This document shows positions 1 to 5,316 of a stretch of 7,360 bases of DNA, piece after piece. A program made the position numbers and the translations under genes. The stretch spans positions 1 through 7,360 of the forward strand of contig JAUPVL010000025.1 in the NCBI GenBank assembly GCA_030917065.1, given 5' to 3'. This DNA comes from Patescibacteria group bacterium (GTDB taxonomy: Bacteria > Patescibacteriota > Saccharimonadia > CAILAD01 > BJGX01). The notes beneath the pieces are model-generated. The model searched no databases. It was not told the DNA's origin and saw nothing but the letters and a program-made list of their open reading frames with translations. The number at the start of each line of letters is the position of its first letter. The stretch's first letter is position 1.

Positions 1-22
1 CACTGCCCAATCTCGATTACTC

Positions 23-51
23 TTGATATATAGAAGAGTTTAGGCTATACT
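23..51 (+). promoter_or_regulatory. Sigma70-type promoter of rpmG
   Basis: A -35 hexamer TTGATA (23-28) and a -10 hexamer TATACT (46-51) are separated by exactly 17 bases, each close to the consensus. Counting from the -10 box, transcription should start near base 58, about four bases before the rpmG ATG at 62. No Shine-Dalgarno is present, so the transcript would be almost leaderless. Seen in sequence; the start site itself is inferred. Confidence 0.72.
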
Positions 52-61
52 TACAAACGTT

Positions 62-235
62 ATGTCGAAAAAAACTTTAGAACAAATCGTAGTATTACGA
101 AACAAAGCAACCGGTAGCCGTTACTATACTCGTAAGAACCCCAAAAACACTACTGACAAGCTTGAATTCAAGAAATTTGACCCCAAGACTAGAAAAGTTG
201 AGACTTTTGTAGAGATAAAAGCTAAGCTCAAATAG
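62..235 (+). CDS. rpmG: 50S ribosomal protein bL33, cysteine-free form
   Basis: This 57-residue protein is bL33, a small component of the large ribosomal subunit near the E site. The middle of the protein carries the family signature: a Tyr-Tyr-Thr-Arg-Lys-Asn-Pro-Lys-Asn-Thr stretch (21-30), then Lys-Leu-Glu (33-35) and Lys-Lys-Phe-Asp-Pro (37-41), as in known L33 proteins. Length matches the usual 50-56 residues. There are no cysteines, so it is the zinc-free form rather than the one with paired CxxC knuckles. The ATG is the only sensible start: it gives the typical Met-Ser-Lys-Lys opening and lies ten bases after the -10 box. It ends in TAG. It appears to be its own transcription unit or the first gene before the redox pair, with no terminator visible after it. 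Identification rests on remembered family motifs; confidence is high. Confidence 0.93.
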   Translation: MSKKTLEQIVVLRNKATGSRYYTRKNPKNTTDKLEFKKFDPKTRKVETFVEIKAKLK

Positions 236-236
236 C

Positions 237-265
237 TTTTCAAATACTAATTAGTTTAGTAAGAT
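237..265 (+). promoter_or_regulatory. Candidate promoter of the dsbA-like gene
   Basis: TTTTCA (237-242) and TAAGAT (260-265) each match four of six consensus bases of -35 and -10 and are spaced by 17 bases. The predicted start is about base 272, immediately before the ATG at 273, and no Shine-Dalgarno precedes that ATG. The match is moderate, but the spacing and the position relative to the start codon repeat what is seen upstream of rpmG and of the reductase gene. Confidence 0.45.
245..261 (+). repeat. Palindrome in the dsbA promoter spacer
   Basis: ACTAATTAGT (246-255) is a perfect 10-base palindrome. In addition TACTAA (245-250) is repeated inverted as TTAGTA (256-261). Both lie between the candidate -35 and -10 boxes, a classic place for a repressor operator. 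It is entirely AT-rich apart from one G:C pair per arm, so chance is possible and it is too weak to be a terminator for rpmG. Confidence 0.3.
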
Positions 266-272
266 TACAGAT

Positions 273-938
273 ATGAAGAAATATATCCCAACTATCTTGA
301 TAGGCCTTGCAATACTCTTCGTGGTCGTATTTATCGTACGAGCATTGATGGCTCCAGATGGCAGTCAAACAGGAAGTAGTACAGAGATTACTCAAGAAGA
401 CAAGGACGCCCTTAAGACCGGAGCATCTATTGGAGACCCGAACAGCCAAGTAGTGGTTACTGAATTCGGTGATTATCAATGCCCAGCCTGTGCACAATGG
501 CATATATTTCTAAAAGATACTGTACTGCCAAAATACGACGGTAAGATATTATTTGTATTTAAGAACTTTCCGCTTCCTATACACAAGAATGCAGAGTCAG
601 CGGCTTATGCAGTAGAAGCAGCAGGCTTGCAAGGTAAATTCTGGGAAATGCATAATTTAGTGTATGAGAACCAGCCGGAGTGGGAAAACGAAGCCAATGC
701 TGATGGCAAGTTTGAGGAATACGCAAATAGAGTAGGTTTGAACATTGACCAATGGAAGAAAGACAAAGGTTCTGGCAAGATCAAAGATCTTGTAGAAAAA
801 GACACTACCCTAGGAGAAAAACTCAATCTACCCGGTACGCCATCCTTCTTGGTGAACGGTGTACTCATAGACACCAAGAATGAAGAAGCGTTGATTCAGG
901 CCATCGATCAGGCGCTAGCACAGCCACCAGCTCAATAA
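273..938 (+). CDS. Membrane-anchored DsbA-family thiol oxidoreductase
   Basis: A 221-residue protein of the DsbA/thioredoxin_4 family, which makes or shuffles disulfides in exported proteins. Residues 5-26 form one hydrophobic segment after two lysines, an uncleaved N-terminal anchor or signal peptide without a lipobox. A Ser/Thr/Asp-rich linker (about 29-50) follows. The thioredoxin fold begins near 57 with the active site Cys70-Pro-Ala-Cys73. The central helical insert includes the Lys-Asn-Phe-Pro-Leu motif (97-101) and the His104/Asn106 region typical of the family. The cis-proline loop is Gly188-Thr189-Pro190. Topology should place the catalytic domain outside the membrane. A strong Shine-Dalgarno sits in the 18-base gap before the next gene, so the two redox genes are probably one operon. 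No VKOR or DsbB partner is in the window, so the enzyme that reoxidises it is unknown. Family is certain; oxidase versus isomerase role cannot be told. Confidence 0.92.
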   Translation: MKKYIPTILIGLAILFVVVFIVRALMAPDGSQTGSSTEITQEDKDALKTGASIGDPNSQVVVTEFGDYQCPACAQWHIFLKDTVLPKYDGKILFVFKNFPLPIHKNAESAAYAVEAAGLQGKFWEMHNLVYENQPEWENEANADGKFEEYANRVGLNIDQWKKDKGSGKIKDLVEKDTTLGEKLNLPGTPSFLVNGVLIDTKNEEALIQAIDQALAQPPAQ

Positions 939-946
939 TAAATAAC

Positions 947-954
947 GAGGAGGG
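947..954 (+). promoter_or_regulatory. Strong, closely spaced Shine-Dalgarno
   Basis: GAGGAGGG lies only two bases before the ATG at 957; even its GAGGAG core (947-952) leaves four. This is the strongest ribosome binding site in the window and fixes the start of the thioredoxin-like gene. It contrasts with the absence of any such site before the two upstream genes. Confidence 0.75.
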
Positions 955-956
955 AA

Positions 957-1280
957 ATGTCAGTTATAGAATTTTATGGAGAGACCTGTCCGCACTGTAT
1001 CGGCATGAGACCAATAGTGAAGAATGCCGAAGAAACCTCAGGAGTTAAGATAGAGAAATTGGAAGTGTGGAATAATGACAAAAATCAGGCTGAAATGCAT
1101 AAATATGAAGATATTATATCTAAAGCATGCGGCGGGTTTGCCGCTGTTCCCAGCTTTGTAAATACTAAGACCAAACAGGCACTGTGCGGATCTCACAACG
1201 AAGAAGACATAGTGGCTCTGGCAAAGGGTGAAGACTGTAGTAACAATGTATGCAAGCCTCATTCTAAGCTGAAAAAATAG
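957..1280 (+). CDS. Thioredoxin-like protein with CPHC active site
   Basis: A 107-residue protein with a compact thioredoxin or glutaredoxin-like fold. The first strand runs straight into the active site Cys11-Pro-His-Cys14, and Val64-Pro65 supplies the cis-proline loop. There is no signal peptide, so it should act in the cytoplasm as a dithiol reductant. Unusually it has four more cysteines: Cys58 just before the cis-Pro loop, Cys77, and Cys94 and Cys99 in a lysine-rich tail that also holds His102. These could form a second redox pair or bind a metal; this is inference. It follows the DsbA-like gene by 18 bases, so both are probably co-expressed. It could be a reductant partner of that protein only if topology allowed, which the sequence does not show; the reductase starting at 7294 is another possible partner. 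It ends in TAG. The specific subfamily is not recognised. Confidence 0.85.
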   Translation: MSVIEFYGETCPHCIGMRPIVKNAEETSGVKIEKLEVWNNDKNQAEMHKYEDIISKACGGFAAVPSFVNTKTKQALCGSHNEEDIVALAKGEDCSNNVCKPHSKLKK

Positions 1281-1289
1281 AATCTACAC

Positions 1290-1318
1290 TTGAGAGAAGA
1301 GCTCACAAACTGTACAAT
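1290..1318 (+). promoter_or_regulatory. Sigma70-type promoter of the gap/pentose-phosphate operon
   Basis: TTGAGA (1290-1295) and TACAAT (1313-1318) are spaced by 17 bases; each differs from consensus at one position. Predicted start is about base 1325, giving a 29-base leader that contains AAGGAG (1337-1342), eleven bases before the gap ATG at 1354. The 73-base stretch from 1281 to 1353 holds this promoter and the ribosome binding site; no operator or riboswitch is evident. Confidence 0.72.
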
Positions 1319-1353
1319 AGTAAGCATAAGTTCTTAAAGGAGACTCTTATTTT

Positions 1354-2367
1354 ATGATTCGTGTTGCCATCAATGGGTTTGGTCGTATTGGCAGAAATGC
1401 GTTCAAAATCGCATCCACCAAGAAAAACATCCAGATTGTTGTTATCAACGACCTTACGGACAATACTACATTGGCACATTTACTGCGTCATGATAGTAAC
1501 TATGGCCAATACAACAAAGCTGTAAAGAGTGATGACAAATATCTCTACGTAGATGGTAAAAGGATACTGGTTACCGCTATTCCAGAAGTGGAAAAGCTAC
1601 CCTGGAAAGAAAATAAAATAGATGTAGTGATTGAATCTACTGGAAGATTTACAACACATGAAGATTTACAAAAACACATCAAGGCAGGGAGTAAATCCGT
1701 GGTCCTATCTGCACCTGAAAAAGGTGAAAACAAAGATACCTTTGTGATTGGTGCTAATGACTCGAGATTATCCAATACCAATCAGATTATTTCAAACGCA
1801 TCTTGCACTACCAACTGTATAGCACCAATCATGGCGATACTTTCAGAGTCTATTGGGATAGAAAAATCTCTAATGACTACAGTGCATAGTTATACACAAT
1901 CTCAACAACTTCAGGACGGACCAGGCAAAGATCTACGCGAAGCTCGCGCAGCTGCAGAAAATATAGTGCCGACAACGACCGGTGCAGCTACAGCTGCAGC
2001 GCTGACCATACCAGAGCTCAAAGATAAATTCGATGGATTGAGTATAAGGGTACCTACACCCGTAGTATCTTTGAGCGACATAACATTTGTTGCCAAAAAG
2101 AACACCACTATTGAAGAGATAAATAGTGTATTGCAAAAAGCATCACACTCTACACACAAAGGTATTATTAGTTATACCGATGAAGAGCTTGTAAGCTCTG
2201 ATTTTATTGGCGATCCTCACAGTTGCATAGTAGATCTCAAGCTTACAAACGTAGTCGACGGCAATCTATGCAAGGTGGTTGCATGGTATGACAATGAGTG
2301 GGGATATAGTAATAGACTCGTAGAAATGGTCCAATTAGTTGGCGAAAATTTGAGAAAAAAGGCCTAA
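1354..2367 (+). CDS. gap: Type I glyceraldehyde-3-phosphate dehydrogenase
   Basis: A 337-residue enzyme of normal length. It oxidises glyceraldehyde-3-P with phosphate and NAD+ to 1,3-bisphosphoglycerate in the cytoplasm. The Rossmann loop Asn7-Gly-Phe-Gly-Arg-Ile-Gly (7-13) is intact, and Asp33 after the second strand favours NAD+ over NADP+. The catalytic motif Ser-Asn-Ala-Ser-Cys-Thr-Thr-Asn-Cys centres on Cys151, with base His178. Phosphate-site Arg232 and the C-terminal Trp-Tyr-Asp-Asn-Glu-Trp-Gly-Tyr signature (311-318) are present. The segment after His178 (Arg-Glu-Ala-Arg-Ala-Ala-Ala, 195-201) resembles the GapB/chloroplast branch, but this is an impression. It leads an operon of pentose-phosphate genes rather than sitting beside pgk and tpiA. 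Transketolase downstream makes its substrate, which explains the grouping. The next gene starts three bases after its TAA. Confidence 0.97.
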   Translation: MIRVAINGFGRIGRNAFKIASTKKNIQIVVINDLTDNTTLAHLLRHDSNYGQYNKAVKSDDKYLYVDGKRILVTAIPEVEKLPWKENKIDVVIESTGRFTTHEDLQKHIKAGSKSVVLSAPEKGENKDTFVIGANDSRLSNTNQIISNASCTTNCIAPIMAILSESIGIEKSLMTTVHSYTQSQQLQDGPGKDLREARAAAENIVPTTTGAATAAALTIPELKDKFDGLSIRVPTPVVSLSDITFVAKKNTTIEEINSVLQKASHSTHKGIISYTDEELVSSDFIGDPHSCIVDLKLTNVVDGNLCKVVAWYDNEWGYSNRLVEMVQLVGENLRKKA

Positions 2368-2370
2368 CCA

Positions 2371-2817
2371 ATGAATATTTATGTCGCTTCTGATCATGCG
2401 GGATTTATTAAGAAAAATGAACTAGTCGATTTACTTAGTAAAAACTATAATGTTATTGACTTAGGGCCTAGTGAGTTAAATCCTGAAGATGACTATCCAG
2501 TATATGCCCAGAGGGTTGGCAATGCAGTCGCTCAAGATCCAGGAAGCTTTGGAGCCTTGGTTTGTCATAGTGCAGAAGGCATGTCGATAGCGGCGAACAA
2601 AATAGATGGGATTAGAGCTGCACTAGTCTGGAACAAGCATATTGCTTTTGAAACTCGACAAGACAACGATAGTAATGTCTTGGCATTACCCTCAGCAGAG
2701 TTGTCTATTGATGAGATGCGCGAAATAACCCAAGTCTTTTTAAAGACTGAGTTTTCTGGGCTAGATAGGCACAAGAGAAGAATTGAAGAAATTAAAGATA
2801 TAGAAGAAGAACAATGA
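2371..2817 (+). CDS. rpiB: Ribose-5-phosphate isomerase B-like protein
   Basis: A 148-residue RpiB/LacAB-family protein, the usual length, interconverting ribose-5-P and ribulose-5-P. Ser-Asp8-His9-Ala-Gly-Phe (7-12), Asp-Tyr-Pro (41-43), Gly-Met-Ser-Ile-Ala-Ala-Asn-Lys (70-77), Gly-Ile-Arg-Ala-Ala (80-84) and the C-terminal Arg-His-x-x-Arg (133-137) are all family marks. The catalytic Cys65 is kept, but the usual Cys-Gly-Thr-Gly loop reads Cys-His-Ser-Ala. The ring-opening His of E. coli RpiB (His99, in Arg-Gln-His-Asn-Asp) is replaced by Asp98. The protein is thus either a divergent isomerase or one with a shifted substrate. A weak AAAAAGG (2356-2362) precedes the ATG. Its TGA overlaps the rpe ATG by four bases, so translation is probably coupled. 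Context among rpe and transketolase strongly supports a pentose-phosphate role. Confidence 0.88.
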   Translation: MNIYVASDHAGFIKKNELVDLLSKNYNVIDLGPSELNPEDDYPVYAQRVGNAVAQDPGSFGALVCHSAEGMSIAANKIDGIRAALVWNKHIAFETRQDNDSNVLALPSAELSIDEMREITQVFLKTEFSGLDRHKRRIEEIKDIEEEQ

Positions 2818-3446
2818 AACTAGTGCCGGCAATACTCGCCAAAGATACAGAGCAGTACAGACAGACTCTAGCTCAAGCCAGAAGACTCACTGATAGGTTT
2901 CATATTGACATCATCGATGGCAAATATGTAGAAAACATGACCGTTCAACCTCGTGATATTCAAAAGCAGATAGATAACAAGATGGACATGCATCTAATGG
3001 TAGAAGACCCTGTTTGGTACGCTCAGCAGTGCGTGAAACTCAATCCGCATATAGTAATTGTTCAGCTGGAATCTCCTGGGGATATAAGGAAATCCCTAGA
3101 GTTTGTGGTAAAAAACGGATTTCGTTCAGGTCTTTCGTTGAATCCAAGTTCTTCAGTAGAGGACATAAAACCGTATATAGATATTATTAGTCATGTACAA
3201 GTCATGGGCTATGAGGCTGGGTTTGCTGGGCAAAAGCTCAATAGGCAGGTACTAAAGCTACCTGAAGAAATACGAAAATTAAAACACGGCATAGAAGTAG
3301 GTATTGATGGGGGCGTCAATATTAATACTATATCAGCTATAGTAAAGGCTGATTTTGATGTGATCAATGTAAACTCATTTATTTTCAATCATCAAGAACT
3401 AGATCCACTCAGCGCATACTCAGCTCTTTTGGAGAAAATACTGTGA
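2814..3446 (+). CDS. rpe: Ribulose-phosphate 3-epimerase-like protein
   Basis: A 210-residue TIM-barrel protein, slightly short for Rpe (about 215-225), that should interconvert ribulose-5-P and xylulose-5-P. All four metal and acid/base residues of the family can be placed: His30 and Asp32 in His-Ile-Asp-Ile-Ile-Asp-Gly (30-36), His60 in Met-His-Leu-Met (59-62), and Asp165 in Gly-Ile-Asp-Gly-Gly-Val-Asn (163-169). Gly-Phe-Ala-Gly-Gln (136-140) is the flexible loop. Divergent points are Pro-Ala-Ile-Leu (5-8) for the usual Pro-Ser-Ile-Leu, and Asn187-Ser for the Gly-Ser phosphate-binding turn near the C-terminus. It could act on a related ketose phosphate such as allulose-6-P, but position between rpiB and transketolase favours Rpe. 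It begins in an ATGA overlap with rpiB and ends CTGTGA, sharing four bases with the GTG of the next gene. Confidence 0.85.
   Translation: MKLVPAILAKDTEQYRQTLAQARRLTDRFHIDIIDGKYVENMTVQPRDIQKQIDNKMDMHLMVEDPVWYAQQCVKLNPHIVIVQLESPGDIRKSLEFVVKNGFRSGLSLNPSSSVEDIKPYIDIISHVQVMGYEAGFAGQKLNRQVLKLPEEIRKLKHGIEVGIDGGVNINTISAIVKADFDVINVNSFIFNHQELDPLSAYSALLEKIL
3431..3436 (+). promoter_or_regulatory. Shine-Dalgarno fixing the GTG start of transketolase N
   Basis: GGAGAA lies six bases before GTG at 3443, inside the end of rpe. It supports the GTG, which overlaps the rpe stop as GTGA, as the true start of the transketolase N-terminal subunit. The GTG start also gives the family's usual N-terminal helix. Confidence 0.65.
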
Positions 3447-4324
3447 CCATCAAAGACTTAGAACTCAAGGCTGATGTTATAAGGCAAGATATATTGAAGA
3501 TGCTAACACATGCTGGTAGTGGACATACTGCTGGTCCATTGGGTATGGCAGATATATTTACAGCGCTGTATTTTGACGGTTTGCTGAACTACAAACCTAA
3601 TCGACCTGACTGGCCCAAAAGAGATAGACTTGTTTTGAGTAATGGCCATATCAACCCAGTTTTGTATGTGACGATGGCACATGCTGGATATTTTCCTCAT
3701 GCCGAACTGAAGACTCTACGTAAGTTTGGGACGCGATTGCAAGGACACCCTGAAAGAGTTAGATTGCCTGGTATAGAGACTACCAGCGGTCCATTGGGGT
3801 CTGGCATAAGTCAGGCAGCCGGAATGGCCTATGGTATGCAAATGGACGGCGAAAAGCTTCAGCACGTCGTGTGTGTCACATCTGATGGTGAACACCAAGA
3901 AGGTAATACTTGGGAGGCTATAATGTTTGCGGGTAAATATCGATTGCGCAATCTTATGGTGATAGTAGATAGGAATAACATACAGATAGATGGATATACT
4001 GAAGATGTTATGCCACTAGAACCGCTATCGATGAAGTACCAAGCATTCAATTGGCATGTCATAGAGATAGATGGCCATGATTTTGAGCAAATATCTGGTG
4101 CATACAATCAAGCCAAGGCTATATTTGAAAAGCCCACAGTAATTATTGCCCATACTATTGCTGGCAAGGGAGTGGATTTTATGGAGTTTGACTATCGTTG
4201 GCACGGCACACCTCCAGGCAAGACAAATATTGCTGGTGATCCACCTCCACGAGATCAACTCCGTGTGGCAATTCATGAACTTAGGACTCTTCAAGGCAAG
4301 ATAAAAAGCGAGCACGAAAAATGA
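3443..4324 (+). CDS. tktN: Transketolase, N-terminal (thiamine-PP) subunit
   Basis: A 293-residue protein equal to the thiamine-diphosphate half of transketolase; with the next gene it should rebuild the whole enzyme, moving two-carbon units between ketose and aldose phosphates. Substrate and cofactor histidines are His28 (Gly-Ser-Gly-His), His69 (Ser-Asn-Gly-His), His102 (Gly-His-Pro) and His254 (Trp-His-Gly). The metal/diphosphate site is Ser147-Asp148-Gly-Glu-His-Gln-Glu-Gly to Asn178, with 30 residues between Asp148 and Asn178, as in yeast transketolase (Asp157/Asn187). The first Gly of the usual Gly-Asp-Gly is Ser. It starts at GTG. Its TGA overlaps the next ATG by four bases, at the natural domain boundary, so the split is genuine and not a frameshift. 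Split transketolases occur in archaea and many Patescibacteria. The pair could in principle be a related C2-transferring enzyme, but the operon context fits transketolase. Confidence 0.94.
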   Translation: MTIKDLELKADVIRQDILKMLTHAGSGHTAGPLGMADIFTALYFDGLLNYKPNRPDWPKRDRLVLSNGHINPVLYVTMAHAGYFPHAELKTLRKFGTRLQGHPERVRLPGIETTSGPLGSGISQAAGMAYGMQMDGEKLQHVVCVTSDGEHQEGNTWEAIMFAGKYRLRNLMVIVDRNNIQIDGYTEDVMPLEPLSMKYQAFNWHVIEIDGHDFEQISGAYNQAKAIFEKPTVIIAHTIAGKGVDFMEFDYRWHGTPPGKTNIAGDPPPRDQLRVAIHELRTLQGKIKSEHEK

Positions 4325-5316
4325 ACATCACCAAAAGTAACAAATTGAGTAACAAACTTTTCAAGCAAAATATCGATGTAGAACCTATTCGAGTTGGCTT
4401 TGGACGTGGTCTGCTAGAGGCTGGCAAGAAAAACAGCAAGGTTGTAGCTCTGTGCGCTGACTTGACCGAATCTACACATATGTTGCCATTCAAGGAGGCA
4501 TATCCAGATAGATTTATAGAGATGGGAGTTGCAGAGCAGAATCTAGTAACTGTGGCGAGTGGTCTTTCTGCAGTTGGCAAAATACCTTTTGCTACAAGTT
4601 ATGCTGGGTTTTCACCAGGACGCAATTGGGAGCAGATCCGCACTACCATTTGCCTCAATGAACGCAATGTTAAGATAGTAGGATCACATGCGGGATTGTC
4701 GGTAGGTCCAGACGGCGCCACACACCAGATGCTTGAAGATATTGCGCTTATGAGGGTACTGCCCAATATGACTGTTATAGTTCCAGCCGACTCATATGAG
4801 GCCCACAAAGCAACCATGGCATTGGCCAACAAAAAATCTCCAGCTTACATTCGTCTTGCTAGAGAGGGTACGGCGGTTGTTACAACTGCAGATTCTCCGT
4901 TTAGTATTGGCAAGGCACAGGTGCTTTGTTCGGGTGACGACATTTCTATTATTGCTTGTGGACCGATGGTGTATGAGGCTCTGAAGGCAGCCTTGGTCTT
5001 GAAGCACTATTCAGTTTCAGCAGAGGTTATCAATTGCTCTACCATCAAGCCTCTCGATACCGAGACCATTACCGCAAGTGTCAAAAAAACTAGAAGAGTA
5101 ATCACCGTAGAAGAAGCCCAGTCTATAGGCGGGTTGGGAGGTGCTATATCTGAGCTAGTATCTTCTAGATTCCCCGTACCTGTCGTGCGTCTTGGGGTTC
5201 AGGATAGATTTGGTCAATCCGGAGAAGTAGTCCAGTTGTGGGAGGAGTATGCTATAGATGAGAAGTCAATCGTTAAATATGCCAGAGAACTTGTAAAGAA
5301 GGTGAAGCAAAGATGA
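4321..5316 (+). CDS. tktC: Transketolase, C-terminal (pyrimidine/C) subunit
   Basis: A 331-residue protein carrying the pyrimidine-binding and C-terminal domains of transketolase; it should pair with the preceding subunit as a heterotetramer. The first 20 residues are a Lys/Asn-rich extension. Glu72, in Met-Gly-Val-Ala-Glu-Gln-Asn (68-74), is the conserved glutamate that activates the thiamine ring. Ser-Tyr-Ala-Gly-Phe-Ser-Pro-Gly-Arg (93-101) and His123/His135 in Ser-His-Ala-Gly-Leu-Ser-Val-Gly-Pro-Asp-Gly-Ala-Thr-His-Gln (122-136) follow. Arg178 and Arg181, in Ile-Arg-Leu-Ala-Arg-Glu-Gly, are the likely phosphate-binding arginines. Glu264-Glu265, in Val-Glu-Glu-Ala-Gln, and Gly-Gly-Leu-Gly-Gly mark the C-terminal domain. 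DXS and pyruvate dehydrogenase E1 beta share this layout but do not sit with rpiB and rpe. The end overlaps the next gene as ATGA, with AAGGTGA (5299-5305) as its ribosome binding site. Confidence 0.94.
   Translation: MNITKSNKLSNKLFKQNIDVEPIRVGFGRGLLEAGKKNSKVVALCADLTESTHMLPFKEAYPDRFIEMGVAEQNLVTVASGLSAVGKIPFATSYAGFSPGRNWEQIRTTICLNERNVKIVGSHAGLSVGPDGATHQMLEDIALMRVLPNMTVIVPADSYEAHKATMALANKKSPAYIRLAREGTAVVTTADSPFSIGKAQVLCSGDDISIIACGPMVYEALKAALVLKHYSVSAEVINCSTIKPLDTETITASVKKTRRVITVEEAQSIGGLGGAISELVSSRFPVPVVRLGVQDRFGQSGEVVQLWEEYAIDEKSIVKYARELVKKVKQR

Noticed and set aside
1..22. End of an upstream gene or tRNA at the window edge
   Set aside because: Too short, with no CCA end, stem or recognisable coding signal; nothing can be supported there.
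1261..1283. Inverted repeat ATTCTA/TAGAAT at the end of the thioredoxin-like gene as a terminator
   Set aside because: Six mostly A:T pairs with an 11-base loop and no T-tract; too weak for an intrinsic terminator.
3881..3886. Ser147 for Gly in the transketolase Gly-Asp-Gly motif as a sign of inactivity
   Set aside because: The metal ligands Asp148 and Asn178 and all histidines are intact, and Ser-Asp-Gly is, as far as I recall, seen in other split transketolases.
3919..3924. TATAAT inside the transketolase N gene as an internal promoter
   Set aside because: No -35 or TG extension, and no gene start follows in a sensible frame; likely chance within coding sequence.
4315..4330. Frameshift splitting a single transketolase
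   Set aside because: The break falls at the natural domain boundary, the stop and start overlap as ATGA, and split transketolases are known; both halves are complete.
4281..4580. Minus-strand ORF of 99 codons, the longest on that strand, and the other minus-strand ORFs
   Set aside because: All but the one at 240-503 lie wholly opposite strong + strand genes with clear family motifs; that one also mostly overlaps the dsbA-like gene. None shows recognisable motifs or a ribosome site, so they are antisense shadows.
4796..4984. Plus-strand 62-codon ORF inside the transketolase C subunit
   Set aside because: It is out of frame within a well-conserved gene and shows no family signal.
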